Shown piece after piece: positions 27,250 to 36,475 of a stretch of DNA of 64,000 nt. Below the pieces are notes generated by a model. That model was given only the letters and a program-made list of their open reading frames with translations. It was not told the origin of the DNA and searched no databases. This stretch comes from JAWKIJ01 sp041394325 (GTDB taxonomy: Bacteria; Actinomycetota; Acidimicrobiia; Acidimicrobiales; Microtrichaceae). Within the stretch, counting starts at the first letter, position 1; every line of letters starts with the position of its first letter. The translations under genes were made by a program, and so were the position numbers. The stretch covers positions 2,980,962-3,044,961 of the forward strand of contig JAWKIJ010000001.1 in the NCBI GenBank assembly GCA_041394325.1, in the 5' to 3' direction.

Positions 27250-27268
27250 GAAATGATCGTTCCATTTC
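27250..27268. promoter_or_regulatory. inverted repeat upstream of the MNT-HEPN operon
   Basis: GAAATG-ATCGTTC-CATTTC lies 25 bp before the GTG at 27294, with a TAATAG -10-like box between. The MNT protein has its own winged helix, so this may be its autoregulatory operator. Confidence 0.4.
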
Positions 27269-27293
27269 TGCTGGCTAATAGTAGCCTGGCGTC

Positions 27294-27920
27294 GTGGACT
27301 TCGTCCGAGCCATCGAGGCCATCGTGCCAGGAGCCCAGGGGCGGGTGCTGGCCGTCCTGGCCGAGACCACCGCAGAACTGAACCTGCGGACCATCGCCCA
27401 GCTCGCTGGGATCAGCCAGGCCCAGGCATCCCGGTTGCTGCCCGACCTGGTGGCGCTCGGTGTCGTCGAGCGGCGGGAGGTTCCGCCGGCATCGCTGTTT
27501 CGGCTCGTGCCAGAGCACGTCGCATCCCGGGCGCTGCTCACCCTCGCCCGCGCCAGCGACACCGTGCTCGACGAGATGGGCCGACTAGCTGGAGCGCTCC
27601 CCCACCCACCGCTGAGTGTGATCGTCTTCGGCTCGTTCGCCCGACGGGAAGCCGAGGTCGGCAGCGACATCGACGTCGTCGTCGTCTGGCCCGCAGACAT
27701 CGACGAGGACGACGACGACGCCTGGTCGACCTCGCTTGAAGCCTGGCGCCGCGACGTACGCCGACTCACCGGCAACCCGGTCGAGGTGCTCGAGGTGAGC
27801 GCAAACGAGGCAGCCCGAAAGCTCACCGGCCGCTCCCAGGTGTGGGCCGACATCCGACGTGACGGTCGTGTCGTGTACGGGCTCGGCCTCGATGAGCTCC
27901 GGGCGGTGCGCAGTGCCTAA
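27294..27920 (+). CDS. MNT-type nucleotidyltransferase antitoxin with N-terminal winged helix
   Basis: 208 aa. Residues 1-75 form a MarR-like helix-turn-helix (LNLRTIAQLAGISQAQASRLL). Residues 100-125 carry the minimal nucleotidyltransferase motif VIVFGSFARREAEVGSDIDV (GSx10DxD). Overlaps the HEPN gene by 8 nt. In MNT-HEPN (type VII) pairs the MNT protein neutralises the HEPN toxin by AMPylating or otherwise modifying it. Start is GTG. Confidence 0.8.
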   Translation: MDFVRAIEAIVPGAQGRVLAVLAETTAELNLRTIAQLAGISQAQASRLLPDLVALGVVERREVPPASLFRLVPEHVASRALLTLARASDTVLDEMGRLAGALPHPPLSVIVFGSFARREAEVGSDIDVVVVWPADIDEDDDDAWSTSLEAWRRDVRRLTGNPVEVLEVSANEAARKLTGRSQVWADIRRDGRVVYGLGLDELRAVRSA

Positions 27921-28320
27921 GCCCGGTCGCACCAGGCCGGTGTCGGCCGCGCAGGTCCGCGCCTACGCAGCGAAGGCCGAGGAGTTCGCCGAGGCAGCGG
28001 CCAGCGATCTCAGCGCCGGCCGCAACATCGCCGCCACGAGCCTCGCCATCCACGCCGGCATAAACTCCGCCGACGCCGTCTGCGGCGCTCGCCTCGGTGA
28101 GCGGGCCGCAGGCGAAGACCACGACCAGGTGCTCGCCCTCCTTCGCCAGGCCGGCCCGGACGGGACCGAGGTCGAGCGAGAGCTGCGCCGCCTCCTGCCG
28201 CTCAAGACCAAGGCTGAATACGAGCCAGACGACATTGCCCCCTCCGTTGCAACGAAGGCGGTCGAGCGAGCCCAGCGGTGCGCCGACGTAGCTCGTCGGG
28301 TCGCGTCCACGACCAGATAG
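27913..28320 (+). CDS. HEPN-domain protein (putative toxin)
   Basis: 135 aa from a GTG that overlaps the MNT stop by 8 nt. All-helical; the core AATSLAIHAGINSADAVCGARLGERAAGEDH fits HEPN proteins that pair with MNT enzymes. The canonical RNase motif Rx4-6H is not plain, so toxic activity is not assured. Probably an RNA-targeting toxin of the type VII module or an inactive relative. Confidence 0.72.
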   Translation: MPKPGRTRPVSAAQVRAYAAKAEEFAEAAASDLSAGRNIAATSLAIHAGINSADAVCGARLGERAAGEDHDQVLALLRQAGPDGTEVERELRRLLPLKTKAEYEPDDIAPSVATKAVERAQRCADVARRVASTTR

Positions 28321-28328
28321 CCGATTCC

Positions 28329-28671
28329 TCAGCCCCAGAAGATGCAGATGGGATCGGCGTCGATCTCGGCGAGCAGCCGGTCGATGGTCGGTGTCGGGCC
28401 GAGGTCCTCGTAGCGGTGGCACCTGCTGTGGCGGTCGGGCCGGTAGAGCGTCCACCCACCGGCCAACTTCGTGTACTGGAGTCGAGCGATCTCCTGGCGG
28501 TCCACTCGGGCCGAATTCCGCACGCCATGGCGGCCGCCACTCGAAGATCGTGACCGCCCGAGCATCCACGTCCATCTCGACGCGCATCTCGTCGATGTGC
28601 TCCCCGATCCGCTCGTTCTGTTCGGCAACCCACCGACGAGCACGGGCGATGTCGGACTCGGGGAGCGTCAT
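28329..28671 (-). CDS. DUF3024-family protein with a frameshift
   Basis: From the ATG at 28671: DIARARRWVAEQNERIGE, then VTIFEWRPPWRAEFGP. The other frame continues as DRQEIARLQYTKLAGGWTLYR, then DRHSRCHRYEDLGPTP, then LAEIDADPICIFWG. Joined, they make a complete 114-residue DUF3024 protein. The break is one base near 28515. Function unknown. Confidence 0.65.
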
Positions 28672-28807
28672 TCGGGCGCCTCCTCCGCGACCGCACTCTG
28701 CTCCGCGAAGGCGGCTCGGGTGGTGGCATCGACGTTCACGACTGGCTCGATACTGAGACTTTGGAGCTCAGGTGAAGCACACCCGATGTGGCCCCCGATG
28801 TCGGACG

Positions 28808-28866
28808 TCGACCGGCGAACTCCTCCGCCACCTCACACTCGACCCCTCCCGCTGCTACCAACCCAG
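28808..28866 (+). pseudogene. IS481-type transposase tail, second fragment
   Basis: Twenty codons read STGELLRHLTLDPSRCYQP, matching the same tail as at 27.05 kb. No other part of the gene is seen. The IS30 element starts 135 bp further on. Confidence 0.45.
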
Positions 28867-29000
28867 AACAACAACGACCGTGTGCGCGATCAGTGAAACC
28901 CGGGATCGGCGATCAACGAAAGCCGGGTTCGGTGGGGTGGGGTTGTTCCTCCTGACATCCCACTGAAGGGCGTGTGGCCCCTCCAGCCTGTCGAGTTGAT

Positions 29001-29042
29001 GGCGCTCGGATGAATCTCCCCAGAGTTGCTCGGCGGGTTCCA
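29001..29042 (+). repeat. IS30 left terminal inverted repeat
   Basis: Pairs with 30294-30335. About 34 of 42 positions agree, with an uninterrupted 20-bp core. Confidence 0.8.
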
Positions 29043-29077
29043 CCGATAGTGGCTACACCTGAGGAAGGGTTGTGGTC

Positions 29078-30283
29078 ATGAGGAGTTCATCGGAGGGTCC
29101 TGCTGGGCGTCAGCCGATGGCCGGCAAGCAGCGCGAGTACGTCCGGCTGATTCGCCAGGGTGTCACCAATTCCGAGGCGTGCCGACGGCTGGGGATCGAC
29201 CGCAAGACCGGGCACTGGTGGAAGAACGGTGGGGTCGTGACTCGCAACGGCGTCGTCCGGATCGTGGAGCCGATCATCGACCGAGTAGCCGAGCGCCCGG
29301 CCTCGCCCCGGTATTTGAGCGAGGACGAGCGGGTCGTGATCGCCGACGGTCTGCGCGCCCGCCGCTCCGCTCGCTCGATCGCGCAGGAGTTGGGACGGTC
29401 AGCGTCGACAGTTGCTCGGGAGATCGCCCGCGACAGCGATCCGGTGACTGGCGAGTACCGGCCTCACGCCGCGCACAAGCGGATGCTGGCCCGCCGAACG
29501 CGGCCACGGCTGCGCCGCCTGGCGTTCGACGACGGGTTGCGGGCTCTGGTGCAGCGCTACCTTGATCAGCACTGGAGCCCCGAACAGATCGCTCGCCAGT
29601 TGCGGGTCGAGCACGGCCAGTCGATCGCGGTCGAGACGATCTACCAGGCCCTCTACAGCCCCGAGAAGGTCCTTGAACGGGACCCCCGGGTGTCGTTGCG
29701 GACGAAGCGGCCCTACCGGCGCCCTCGACGCAGCGGTGATCAGCGGCGGAGCCGGTTCATCGCACCGGTCAAGCTGATCGATGAACGCCCCCAGGCGGTG
29801 ACCGACCGGAGCGAGCCCGGCCACTGGGAGGGCGACCTGATCGTCTGGGCGTTCAACCGGTCAGCGATCGGGACGCTGGTGGAGCGAACCAGCCGCTACA
29901 CCCTGCTGGTTCATCTCGATGGCGCCTCCCGAGCCGAGGCACTCCGCGACGGGCTCACCGAGATCCTTGACGACCTCCCCGTCGGGCTGCGGCGATCGCT
30001 CACCTGGGACCAAGGCTCGGAGATGGCCTACCACCACGAGGTCACCCGAGCGACCGCGGTGCCGATCTACCTCTGTCATCCGGGCCGGCCCTGGGAACGC
30101 CCGAGCAACGAGAACACCAACGGCCTCCTCCGCGACTACTTCCCCAAGGGCACCGACCTCCGGGTCCACACAGCGGCCGACCTCGACCGCGTCGCCGACG
30201 AACTCAACCGTCGACCCCGAAAGACCCTCGGCTGGCAAACACCCGCGGCACTCTTCGCTACCCTCCGGTCCGGGCTCGTGTAG
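29078..30283 (+). CDS. IS30-family transposase
   Basis: 401 aa; ATG at 29078 with GAGGAAGG upstream (a GTG two codons earlier is possible). An N-terminal helix-turn-helix (LIRQGVTNSEACRRLGIDRKT) and a second one (GRSASTVAREIARD) precede the DDE core: Asp in GHWEGDLIVW, Asp in LTWDQGSEMA and Glu in NENTNGLLRDYFPKG. All catalytic residues are present, so it may still be active. Confidence 0.93.
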   Translation: MRSSSEGPAGRQPMAGKQREYVRLIRQGVTNSEACRRLGIDRKTGHWWKNGGVVTRNGVVRIVEPIIDRVAERPASPRYLSEDERVVIADGLRARRSARSIAQELGRSASTVAREIARDSDPVTGEYRPHAAHKRMLARRTRPRLRRLAFDDGLRALVQRYLDQHWSPEQIARQLRVEHGQSIAVETIYQALYSPEKVLERDPRVSLRTKRPYRRPRRSGDQRRSRFIAPVKLIDERPQAVTDRSEPGHWEGDLIVWAFNRSAIGTLVERTSRYTLLVHLDGASRAEALRDGLTEILDDLPVGLRRSLTWDQGSEMAYHHEVTRATAVPIYLCHPGRPWERPSNENTNGLLRDYFPKGTDLRVHTAADLDRVADELNRRPRKTLGWQTPAALFATLRSGLV

Positions 30284-30293
30284 CGACGTTGAC

Positions 30294-30335
30294 TGGAACC
30301 TGCCAAGCAACTCTGGGGAGATTCACCTGAGCGCC
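30294..30335 (-). repeat. IS30 right terminal inverted repeat
   Basis: Inverted partner of 29001-29042; starts 11 bp after the transposase stop. Confidence 0.8.
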
Positions 30336-30567
30336 AACAGCGGTCGATGTCGGGCGAGTCGGGGTCCCACACGCCGTCGTTGAGATCGACGAAGTGCAGC
30401 AGCGAGGCTCAGGAGGCGCGCGTGTTGCCGTCTGGCAGCGGGTGGTTCCACGCCAGGCGACAGCGCAGGATCGCGGCCTCGTCGTAGATGTCCGGGTAGA
30501 AGTCCTCGTCGAACCCGGCTGCCGGAGCGTGGAGCGCGCTGTCGGCGAGGTCGAGGTACCGGGTCAC
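30336..30567 (-). pseudogene. Doc/Fic-type toxin, broken
   Basis: Begins with a GTGA overlap with the antitoxin stop. It reads TRYLDLADSALHAPAAGF, then YPDIYDEAAILRCRLAWNHPLPDGNTRAS, which contains the Fic/Doc motif HPxxDGN. The segment between the first LAD and SALHAPAAGF, normally some 30 residues, is missing. A stop follows the motif at 30409, the homologous frame continues LLHFVDLNDG, and the IS30 end cuts the rest. Surely inactive. Confidence 0.75.
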
Positions 30568-30734
30568 TTCGCCAGGCGCTCGAGGAGCTCCTTGTCACGT
30601 TCCAGGATGCGCTTGGCCCGCTGGGTGAAGTCCCTGTCGACGCGTACGCGGTCGATCTCTGCCGAGAGCGAGTCGACGATGAGCTGGTTCACGCTGGTGC
30701 CCTCCACGCGCGCCACGGCCTCAGCGTCTTTCAT
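30564..30734 (-). CDS. Doc-partner antitoxin (ribbon-helix-helix-like)
   Basis: 56 aa, starting 3 bp after the hsdM stop. The sequence EAVARVEGTSVNQLIVDSL, then RAKRILERDKELLERLAK, is typical of small RHH antitoxins that precede Doc toxins. The usual N-terminal beta strand is missing, so DNA binding may be lost. It is the last readable gene of the restriction operon strand. Confidence 0.65.
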   Translation of the reverse strand: MKDAEAVARVEGTSVNQLIVDSLSAEIDRVRVDRDFTQRAKRILERDKELLERLAK

Positions 30735-30737
30735 CGG

Positions 30738-32216
30738 CTATTCCTCGATGTCGATGCCGATGCCCTGAAGTGCTTCGGCCAGTTCGGTGAACTCGGCGAG
30801 GGCGGCCTGAAGGTCTTCGACGATCTCCGCAGCGATGACACCGGGAGCAGGGAGATCGTCGAGGTCCTCCAGGCTCTCGTCGCGAAGCCAGAAGATGTCG
30901 AGGCTGGCCTTGTCCCGCGCGACGAGCTCGTCGTAGGTGAAGCGGTGGAACCGTTCGGTCTCCTCCCGCTTGGATCGCTCGCCGGGCCTGTAGCAGCCGA
31001 CGAAGTCGTCGAGGTCTGACCTGGTCAGCGGGTTGGTCTTGAGGGTGAAGTGCTGGTTGGTCCGCAGGTCGTAGATCCACAGGTCCTTGGTCCACGGGGT
31101 GTCGGAGCCGGGCTTGCGGTCGAAAAACAGCACGTTGGCCTTCACGCCTTGGGCGTAGAAGATGCCGGTGGGCAGCCGCAGCAGGGTGTGGACGTCGCAC
31201 TCGTGGAGCAGCTTGCGGCGGATCGTCTCGCCGGCACCGCCCTCGAAGAGCACGTTGTCGGGCACGACCACCGCAGCGGTGCCGCCCACCTTGAGGAGGG
31301 TCTTGACGTGTTGGACGAAGTTGAGCTGCTTGTTCGACGTCGACGCCCAGAAGTCGTCGCGCACGACTGTCAGGCTCTCGCGCTCGGCCTTGCCCTCGGC
31401 ATTGACGATCTGCACCGACGACTTCTTCCCGAACGGCGGGTTGGTGAGCACCATGTCGAACCGCTCTCCCGGGTCGGCCCGCAGAGCGTCATCGACGTGG
31501 ATCGGGCTGTCTGATTCGGGTGATTCGATACCGTGCAGCAGCAGGTTCATGGCGCACAGGCGGGCGGTGTTGTCGACGATCTCCCAGCCGGTGAACAGGC
31601 CCGAGCGCAGATGGCGCTTCTGGTCGGGGTCGAGGTTCGGGTGGTGACGCACGATGTGGTCGAACGCCGAGAGGAAGAACCCGCCGGTGCCGCACGCCGG
31701 GTCGCAGATTCGCATGTCGGGTCCCGGTTGCATCACGTCGACCATCGCCGAGATCAGCGCTCGGGGTGTGAAGTATTGGCCGGCACCCGATTTGGTGTCG
31801 GCCGCGTTCTTCTCGAGGAGACCCTCATACGCGTCGCCCTTCACGTCGGCGTCGAGAGTCATCCAGTTCTCGTTGCCGATGAGGTCTTTGACGAGCCGTT
31901 CGAGCTTGGCGGGGTCCTGGATGCGGTTCTGCGCCTTGCGGAACACGATGCCGAGCAGGTCGTCGGTGCCACCGAGGTGGTTGAGGATCGCGATGTAATG
32001 CGCTTCGAGCGCCTCACCGTTGAGCTTGAGCAGCGACGGCCAGTCGTAGCCGTCGGGCACGATCCGGTCCAGACCGAGCTGGTGCTGCTCGTCGGCCATC
32101 TTCAGGAACAGCAGGTACGTGAGCTGCTCCAGGTAGTCGCCGTAGGAGAGGCCGTCGTCCCGGAGGATGTTGCAGTAGTTCCACAGCTTGTCGACGATCA
32201 CCTTGGTGTCGCTCAC
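30738..32216 (-). CDS. hsdM: type I restriction-modification methyltransferase subunit
   Basis: 492 aa. The N-terminal helical domain starts KVIVDKLWNYCNILRDDG and includes YLLFLKMADEQ. The SAM pocket DPACGTGGF lies near residue 170 and the catalytic NPPF near 259 (N6-adenine methylation). Third in the hsdR-hsdS-hsdM operon, overlapping hsdS by 4 nt. With HsdS it methylates host sites and it also forms part of the restriction complex. Confidence 0.95.
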   Translation of the reverse strand: MSDTKVIVDKLWNYCNILRDDGLSYGDYLEQLTYLLFLKMADEQHQLGLDRIVPDGYDWPSLLKLNGEALEAHYIAILNHLGGTDDLLGIVFRKAQNRIQDPAKLERLVKDLIGNENWMTLDADVKGDAYEGLLEKNAADTKSGAGQYFTPRALISAMVDVMQPGPDMRICDPACGTGGFFLSAFDHIVRHHPNLDPDQKRHLRSGLFTGWEIVDNTARLCAMNLLLHGIESPESDSPIHVDDALRADPGERFDMVLTNPPFGKKSSVQIVNAEGKAERESLTVVRDDFWASTSNKQLNFVQHVKTLLKVGGTAAVVVPDNVLFEGGAGETIRRKLLHECDVHTLLRLPTGIFYAQGVKANVLFFDRKPGSDTPWTKDLWIYDLRTNQHFTLKTNPLTRSDLDDFVGCYRPGERSKREETERFHRFTYDELVARDKASLDIFWLRDESLEDLDDLPAPGVIAAEIVEDLQAALAEFTELAEALQGIGIDIEE

Positions 32217-33523
32217 GAGACCTTGGCCTTCCGAGTGTGCCTGGTCGGGGTAGCCGCTTGCCGCTCGGCCCGGATACGTCTGAGCAGCACCGATGCCGGC
32301 TCGTCGTCCGGATCCTGCGGCACGAGCTGACCGGCGAACGCGGCTGCGAGCACCGCGCGGCGCAATGTCGCCTGGCGAGCCGCCGCTACGCGGAGCGACT
32401 CCCGTAGATGTTCAAAACCAGCGTTCTGCGCAGAGAGCTGCTCGACGACGGCCCTCTGCTTCTCAACCGAGGCTGCAGGCACCGGGACCCGCTTGACTTT
32501 GGCGGTGCTCAGGGTGTGAAGGCCGCTCGTGCTGCTTGCAACAGCCGTCAGTTGTGCGCGAGTGGACGGAGCGTTCCAGTAGAGACCGAGGAACTCGGGA
32601 TCGAGCCGCGGCCCCGGCCGCACTCGGATCAGATGGTTCTGGTGGACGCAGGGGTCGATCTCGCCGTGCCACACCGCTGACCGGCCGATCTGGTCGGGAC
32701 TCCCGTTCCCTTCTACCACTAGGAGGTCACCGGACTCGAGCCGGCAGCGCTCCAACTCACCGTCGAACAACTCAATCTGATGGACATCGTCGAGGTTCAC
32801 CCGGCCGTGGCCGACATTCGCCACCCGGAGGAAGGGTGCTGGATTGTCCTTCGGTTTCCGCTTGGGCTGCTTTTGAATCCCGCCTCGTACGTCTGCGAGC
32901 TCGCCAACTGGCACGCGCTCTCCCAGAGATCGGAAGGCCTCGTCTGCGGCACGGGACTCCAAGGCCCCCAGCCGCGCCTCTGCGGACCGAAGTGATGCCC
33001 AGGCAGCGTCGAGGCGGGAGAAGTGTTCCTCGATGGCGGCGACGATCCGCTCCTGCCCCGCCTTCGGCGCCAACGGAACTCGCATCGAGCGGACATCTTT
33101 GTCACGGACCGCCGGGTAGCTGGATCCGGTTTGAAGCGAGCTGAGCGTGTCGACGAACTCCTGGCGTCGAACCGCGTAGTACAGGTACTTCGGGTTCACA
33201 TCCTCTGCCGGCCTGAGGACGCTGAACCCCGTCGAGGCCACCTGCTCGTCGAGTCGTGACGGCACCAGAGCGGTCTTCCGCATGTAAGTGCGCACAGTCG
33301 AGAGGACGGTGTCTCCAGCTCGAACGAGCTGTCGTGCTCGCGACGGTGCAGCGCGGCCTGCGAGGCGCTGCGTCTCGAGGATCTCACCCCGGTCCCCATC
33401 GACGCCGCCGATGTCGATGTAGTCGAACTCATGATCGGGCTCGCTTCGCGGATCGACCTTGGACACCGGCAGCGTGAGGTCCCCGATGGTCGTCCATTCC
33501 CACCCGGTCGGAAGCTCGCTCAT
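32213..33523 (-). CDS. hsdS: type I restriction-modification specificity subunit
   Basis: 436 aa with two target-recognition domains. Each is followed by a helical spacer: IVAAIEEHFSRLDAAWASLRSAEARL in the middle and VVEQLSAQNAGFEHLRESLRVA at the end. These spacers set the gap between the two half-sites. Start overlaps the hsdR stop by 4 nt. The DNA target cannot be predicted by eye. Confidence 0.93.
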   Translation of the reverse strand: MSELPTGWEWTTIGDLTLPVSKVDPRSEPDHEFDYIDIGGVDGDRGEILETQRLAGRAAPSRARQLVRAGDTVLSTVRTYMRKTALVPSRLDEQVASTGFSVLRPAEDVNPKYLYYAVRRQEFVDTLSSLQTGSSYPAVRDKDVRSMRVPLAPKAGQERIVAAIEEHFSRLDAAWASLRSAEARLGALESRAADEAFRSLGERVPVGELADVRGGIQKQPKRKPKDNPAPFLRVANVGHGRVNLDDVHQIELFDGELERCRLESGDLLVVEGNGSPDQIGRSAVWHGEIDPCVHQNHLIRVRPGPRLDPEFLGLYWNAPSTRAQLTAVASSTSGLHTLSTAKVKRVPVPAASVEKQRAVVEQLSAQNAGFEHLRESLRVAAARQATLRRAVLAAAFAGQLVPQDPDDEPASVLLRRIRAERQAATPTRHTRKAKVS

Positions 33524-36363
33524 GCGGCGATGGCCTCGGTGAGTTCGGTGAGCAGGGTGTCGAGGTCTTGGCCGAAGAGCTCACGTGCTCGGCCGAGTCC
33601 GCCGCGTTGGCTGAACGGTGGGTCGAGCAGTTCTCGTGGTTCGATCGACAGCGAGGCGGCGAGGTGGCCGCGGATGAGGCCGAGCCAATCGAGTTGTTCG
33701 TCGGTGAAGGTGCGGCCGGCGTTGCCCTGCTGGAGGAGCCAGGCGTCGAAGCGTTCGGCGACCTGCTCGGGGTACGGGGCCAACTCATCGGCGTCGCCCA
33801 AAGTGAATCGCACGAGGGAGACGATGTTGGTGAGGACGGTCCCGGCCGAGCCGCGAACCTTGGACGCGTCAAGGGTCTCATAAGCCTCCCAGAGCCGATC
33901 GGGGGTCCACCGGTGCGGGGGTTTGCCGATGGCTTCGGCTAGTTCCTTGACGTCTCGGTAGGTGAGGCGTTTGGCGTAGGGGCGGCTGTAGAGCACCTGG
34001 AGAGCGGTGATTTCGTCCTTGTGCTCGTCGAGGAACGCCTTGAACGACTTGACCGTCTCCGCGGCGCGGGCTCTGGCGTCGACAGCGAACTCGGCGCGGG
34101 TGACGTGGTCGATGCTGATCTCGTCGATGACCTGGTCGAAGCTGCGCTGCACGTCCACCAGCGCGGCGCGCAGCTCGACGTTCGCGGCGAGCGGCTTGAC
34201 GGCCTCATCGAAGAGAGCCTTGCGGGTCTGCTCGATCTCGGCGGCGCTCGGCTCGCTGTTGCCCGACGCGATCTGCGCCGCGGCGAGCTGACGGTCGGGA
34301 TCGATGGCATCGACGAGGCCGTGCTCGATCGCTCTCAGCGACTGGCCGGCGAGCGCCTCGAGCTTGGCCCGGTCGGCCGGGGCGATGCGGCTGTCGATGC
34401 GGCCGAGGCGGGAGGCGAGGGTGGAGACGAGGTCTTCGTTGACCTGGCCGAGGGCGACCTGGTGGAGGAGCTTCTCGAGTGACACGCCCCGCTTGCGCTC
34501 GAGCGGGGGGGTCTCGATGAGCTTGGTCTCGGTGACCCCGACGGCATCGACGAGGACGAAGCGGTCCTTGTGGGTGGCGTCGGGGGTGACAACCCGCAGG
34601 TCGCTGTCGGAGATGGTGCGCACGCCGCGGCCCTTCATCTGCTCGAAGAAGTTCCGGGACCGCACCATGCGCATGAACACGACCAGCTCGATGGGCTTCA
34701 CGTCGGTGCCCGTCGCGATCATGTCGACGGTCACCGCGATTCGGGGGTAGTAGCTGGTGCGGAACGCCTGGAGTAGATCCTCGGGCTTGTTACCGTCCGA
34801 CGCCTTGTAGGTGATCTTGGCGATCACGTCGTTGCCTCGGCCGAGCTCCTCGCGGGCGATGCGCACGATGTCCTCGGCGTGGCTGTCGTCCTTGGCGAAG
34901 ATCAGCGTCTTGGGGATGTGCCGCAGACGGCCCGACTCGTCGACCTCGCGGTCGGGGAACATGGCCGGAAGGTTGTCACGGATGGCTCGGATCACGGTGC
35001 GGATCTGGTCCTTGGCGACAACCTTCTTGTCGAGGGCCTTCTCGTCGTAGGTGAGGTCCTCGTCGACCTGTTCGAGGCGCTCGTCGCGGGTCTCGCGGTC
35101 GCGGAAGGTCGTCCAGTAGCCGGCTTCGATGGTCGAGCCGCCCTCACTGATAGCGGTCGAGAGGCGGAACACGTCGAAGTCGACGTTCACGCCGTCGGCC
35201 ACGGCCTGGGGGAAGCCGTACTCCATGACCAGGTTCTTGTTGAAGAACCCGAAGGTCTGCTTGCCAGGGGTGGCGGTGAGCCCGACGAGGAAGGCGTCGA
35301 AGTACTCCAGCACCTGGCGCCACACCCCGTAGATCGACCGGTGGCACTCGTCGACGATGACCACATCGAAGGTCTCGATCGGCAGCGCCGGCTGGTAGTC
35401 GACCTCCACCGGACGGTCCGGGGCCACGATCTCGCCGGTCTGCTCGTCCACTTCCTCGGCCAAGTCGGCATCGCCCCGCAGCATCGAATAGACGCGCTGG
35501 ATGGTGCCGATGCACACGCTCGCCACCGGGTCGACCTTGTTGTGGGTCAGGTGCTGCACGTTGTAGAGCTCGGTGAACTTGCGGCCCGAGCCCGGCACCT
35601 CGAAGCCCTGGAACTCCTTGAGGGTCTGCCTCCCGAGGTTGCCCCGGTCGACCAGGAACAGGATGCGGCTGGCCTGGGCATGGCGGATCAACCGCTCACA
35701 GATGTTCGCCGCGGCGAACGTCTTGCCGCTGCCCGTCGCCATCTGGATCAGGGCTCGGGTGTGGTTGTCCTTCAGTGACCGTTCCAGGTTGGTGATCGCC
35801 TCGAACTGGGCATCACGCAACCGCGACGGGTCGTGTTCCAAGACCGGCATCTCGGCGATGCGGGCCCGCAGCGTGCCGCCGCCGTGGTTGATGTGATCCT
35901 CCACCTGCCGCTCGAACGTCTCGGGGCGGTGGAACCAGAACACCCGCCGGGCGGTGGGTTCTGGGTCCATGTGGCAGGTGAACCACGTCTCGTCACCCGT
36001 CGACTCGTACGCGTAGGGCACACAACGGACCGTCGACCCGTCCTCACGCGTGCGGTCCACGAGGTAGGCGGGCAACTCGTCGGGCACGTTGGTCTGGTAC
36101 TTCACCGTCTGCCACTCGACGCCCGACAGGGTCGTGCCCTTCTTCTTCGCCTCGATCACGCCGACCGCCTGGCGGTTCACGAACAGCACGTAGTCGGCCG
36201 GACCAGCGTTGGTGACCAACTCGCGGACCGCCACACCGGTGCCCGCGTAGAGGTTCACCGCCTTGTAGTCCTGCACCGCCCAGCCCGCGGCCTCCAACAT
36301 CGCGTCGATGCGGACGCGGGCCCGCTGCTCGGGCAGCAGGCGGTCGGAGTCGTCGGTGGTCAT
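33520..36363 (-). CDS. hsdR: type I restriction endonuclease subunit
   Basis: 947 aa. The N-terminal nuclease has the PD-(D/E)xK core VGVIEAKKKG near residue 72. The SF2 helicase motor has Walker A MATGSGKTFAAANI, motif II DECHRS and motif III GLTATPGK. The C-terminus is helical. It heads the operon, with 112 bp of divergent promoter region to the ATPase gene. All core motifs are intact. Confidence 0.95.
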   Translation of the reverse strand: MTTDDSDRLLPEQRARVRIDAMLEAAGWAVQDYKAVNLYAGTGVAVRELVTNAGPADYVLFVNRQAVGVIEAKKKGTTLSGVEWQTVKYQTNVPDELPAYLVDRTREDGSTVRCVPYAYESTGDETWFTCHMDPEPTARRVFWFHRPETFERQVEDHINHGGGTLRARIAEMPVLEHDPSRLRDAQFEAITNLERSLKDNHTRALIQMATGSGKTFAAANICERLIRHAQASRILFLVDRGNLGRQTLKEFQGFEVPGSGRKFTELYNVQHLTHNKVDPVASVCIGTIQRVYSMLRGDADLAEEVDEQTGEIVAPDRPVEVDYQPALPIETFDVVIVDECHRSIYGVWRQVLEYFDAFLVGLTATPGKQTFGFFNKNLVMEYGFPQAVADGVNVDFDVFRLSTAISEGGSTIEAGYWTTFRDRETRDERLEQVDEDLTYDEKALDKKVVAKDQIRTVIRAIRDNLPAMFPDREVDESGRLRHIPKTLIFAKDDSHAEDIVRIAREELGRGNDVIAKITYKASDGNKPEDLLQAFRTSYYPRIAVTVDMIATGTDVKPIELVVFMRMVRSRNFFEQMKGRGVRTISDSDLRVVTPDATHKDRFVLVDAVGVTETKLIETPPLERKRGVSLEKLLHQVALGQVNEDLVSTLASRLGRIDSRIAPADRAKLEALAGQSLRAIEHGLVDAIDPDRQLAAAQIASGNSEPSAAEIEQTRKALFDEAVKPLAANVELRAALVDVQRSFDQVIDEISIDHVTRAEFAVDARARAAETVKSFKAFLDEHKDEITALQVLYSRPYAKRLTYRDVKELAEAIGKPPHRWTPDRLWEAYETLDASKVRGSAGTVLTNIVSLVRFTLGDADELAPYPEQVAERFDAWLLQQGNAGRTFTDEQLDWLGLIRGHLAASLSIEPRELLDPPFSQRGGLGRARELFGQDLDTLLTELTEAIAA

Positions 36364-36475
36364 GCCGACACAGAGGGTAGGAGAATCGATCGACGACGGG
36401 CGGCGTCCGTGAGGTCGAGCGCGGCCGGGCGAGCCTCATCGCTGTCACCACGGCCTGGTCGTAGGCTGGCAGACA

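Larger units (their letters stand above)
29001..30335 (+). mobile_element. IS30-family insertion sequence
   Basis: About 1335 bp bounded by imperfect 42-bp inverted repeats: left 29001-29042, right 30294-30335, both containing TGAATCTCCCCAGAGTTGCT with a few changes further in. One full-length transposase gene lies inside. No obvious target-site duplication flanks it, so the outer ends may have rearranged. The right end cuts the Doc-type toxin fragment and the left end follows an IS481 scar. Confidence 0.88.

Noticed and set aside
29001..30335. IS30 as a boundary of the defence island
   Set aside because: It lies inside the block and interrupts the Doc toxin fragment; the att copies mark the boundaries better.
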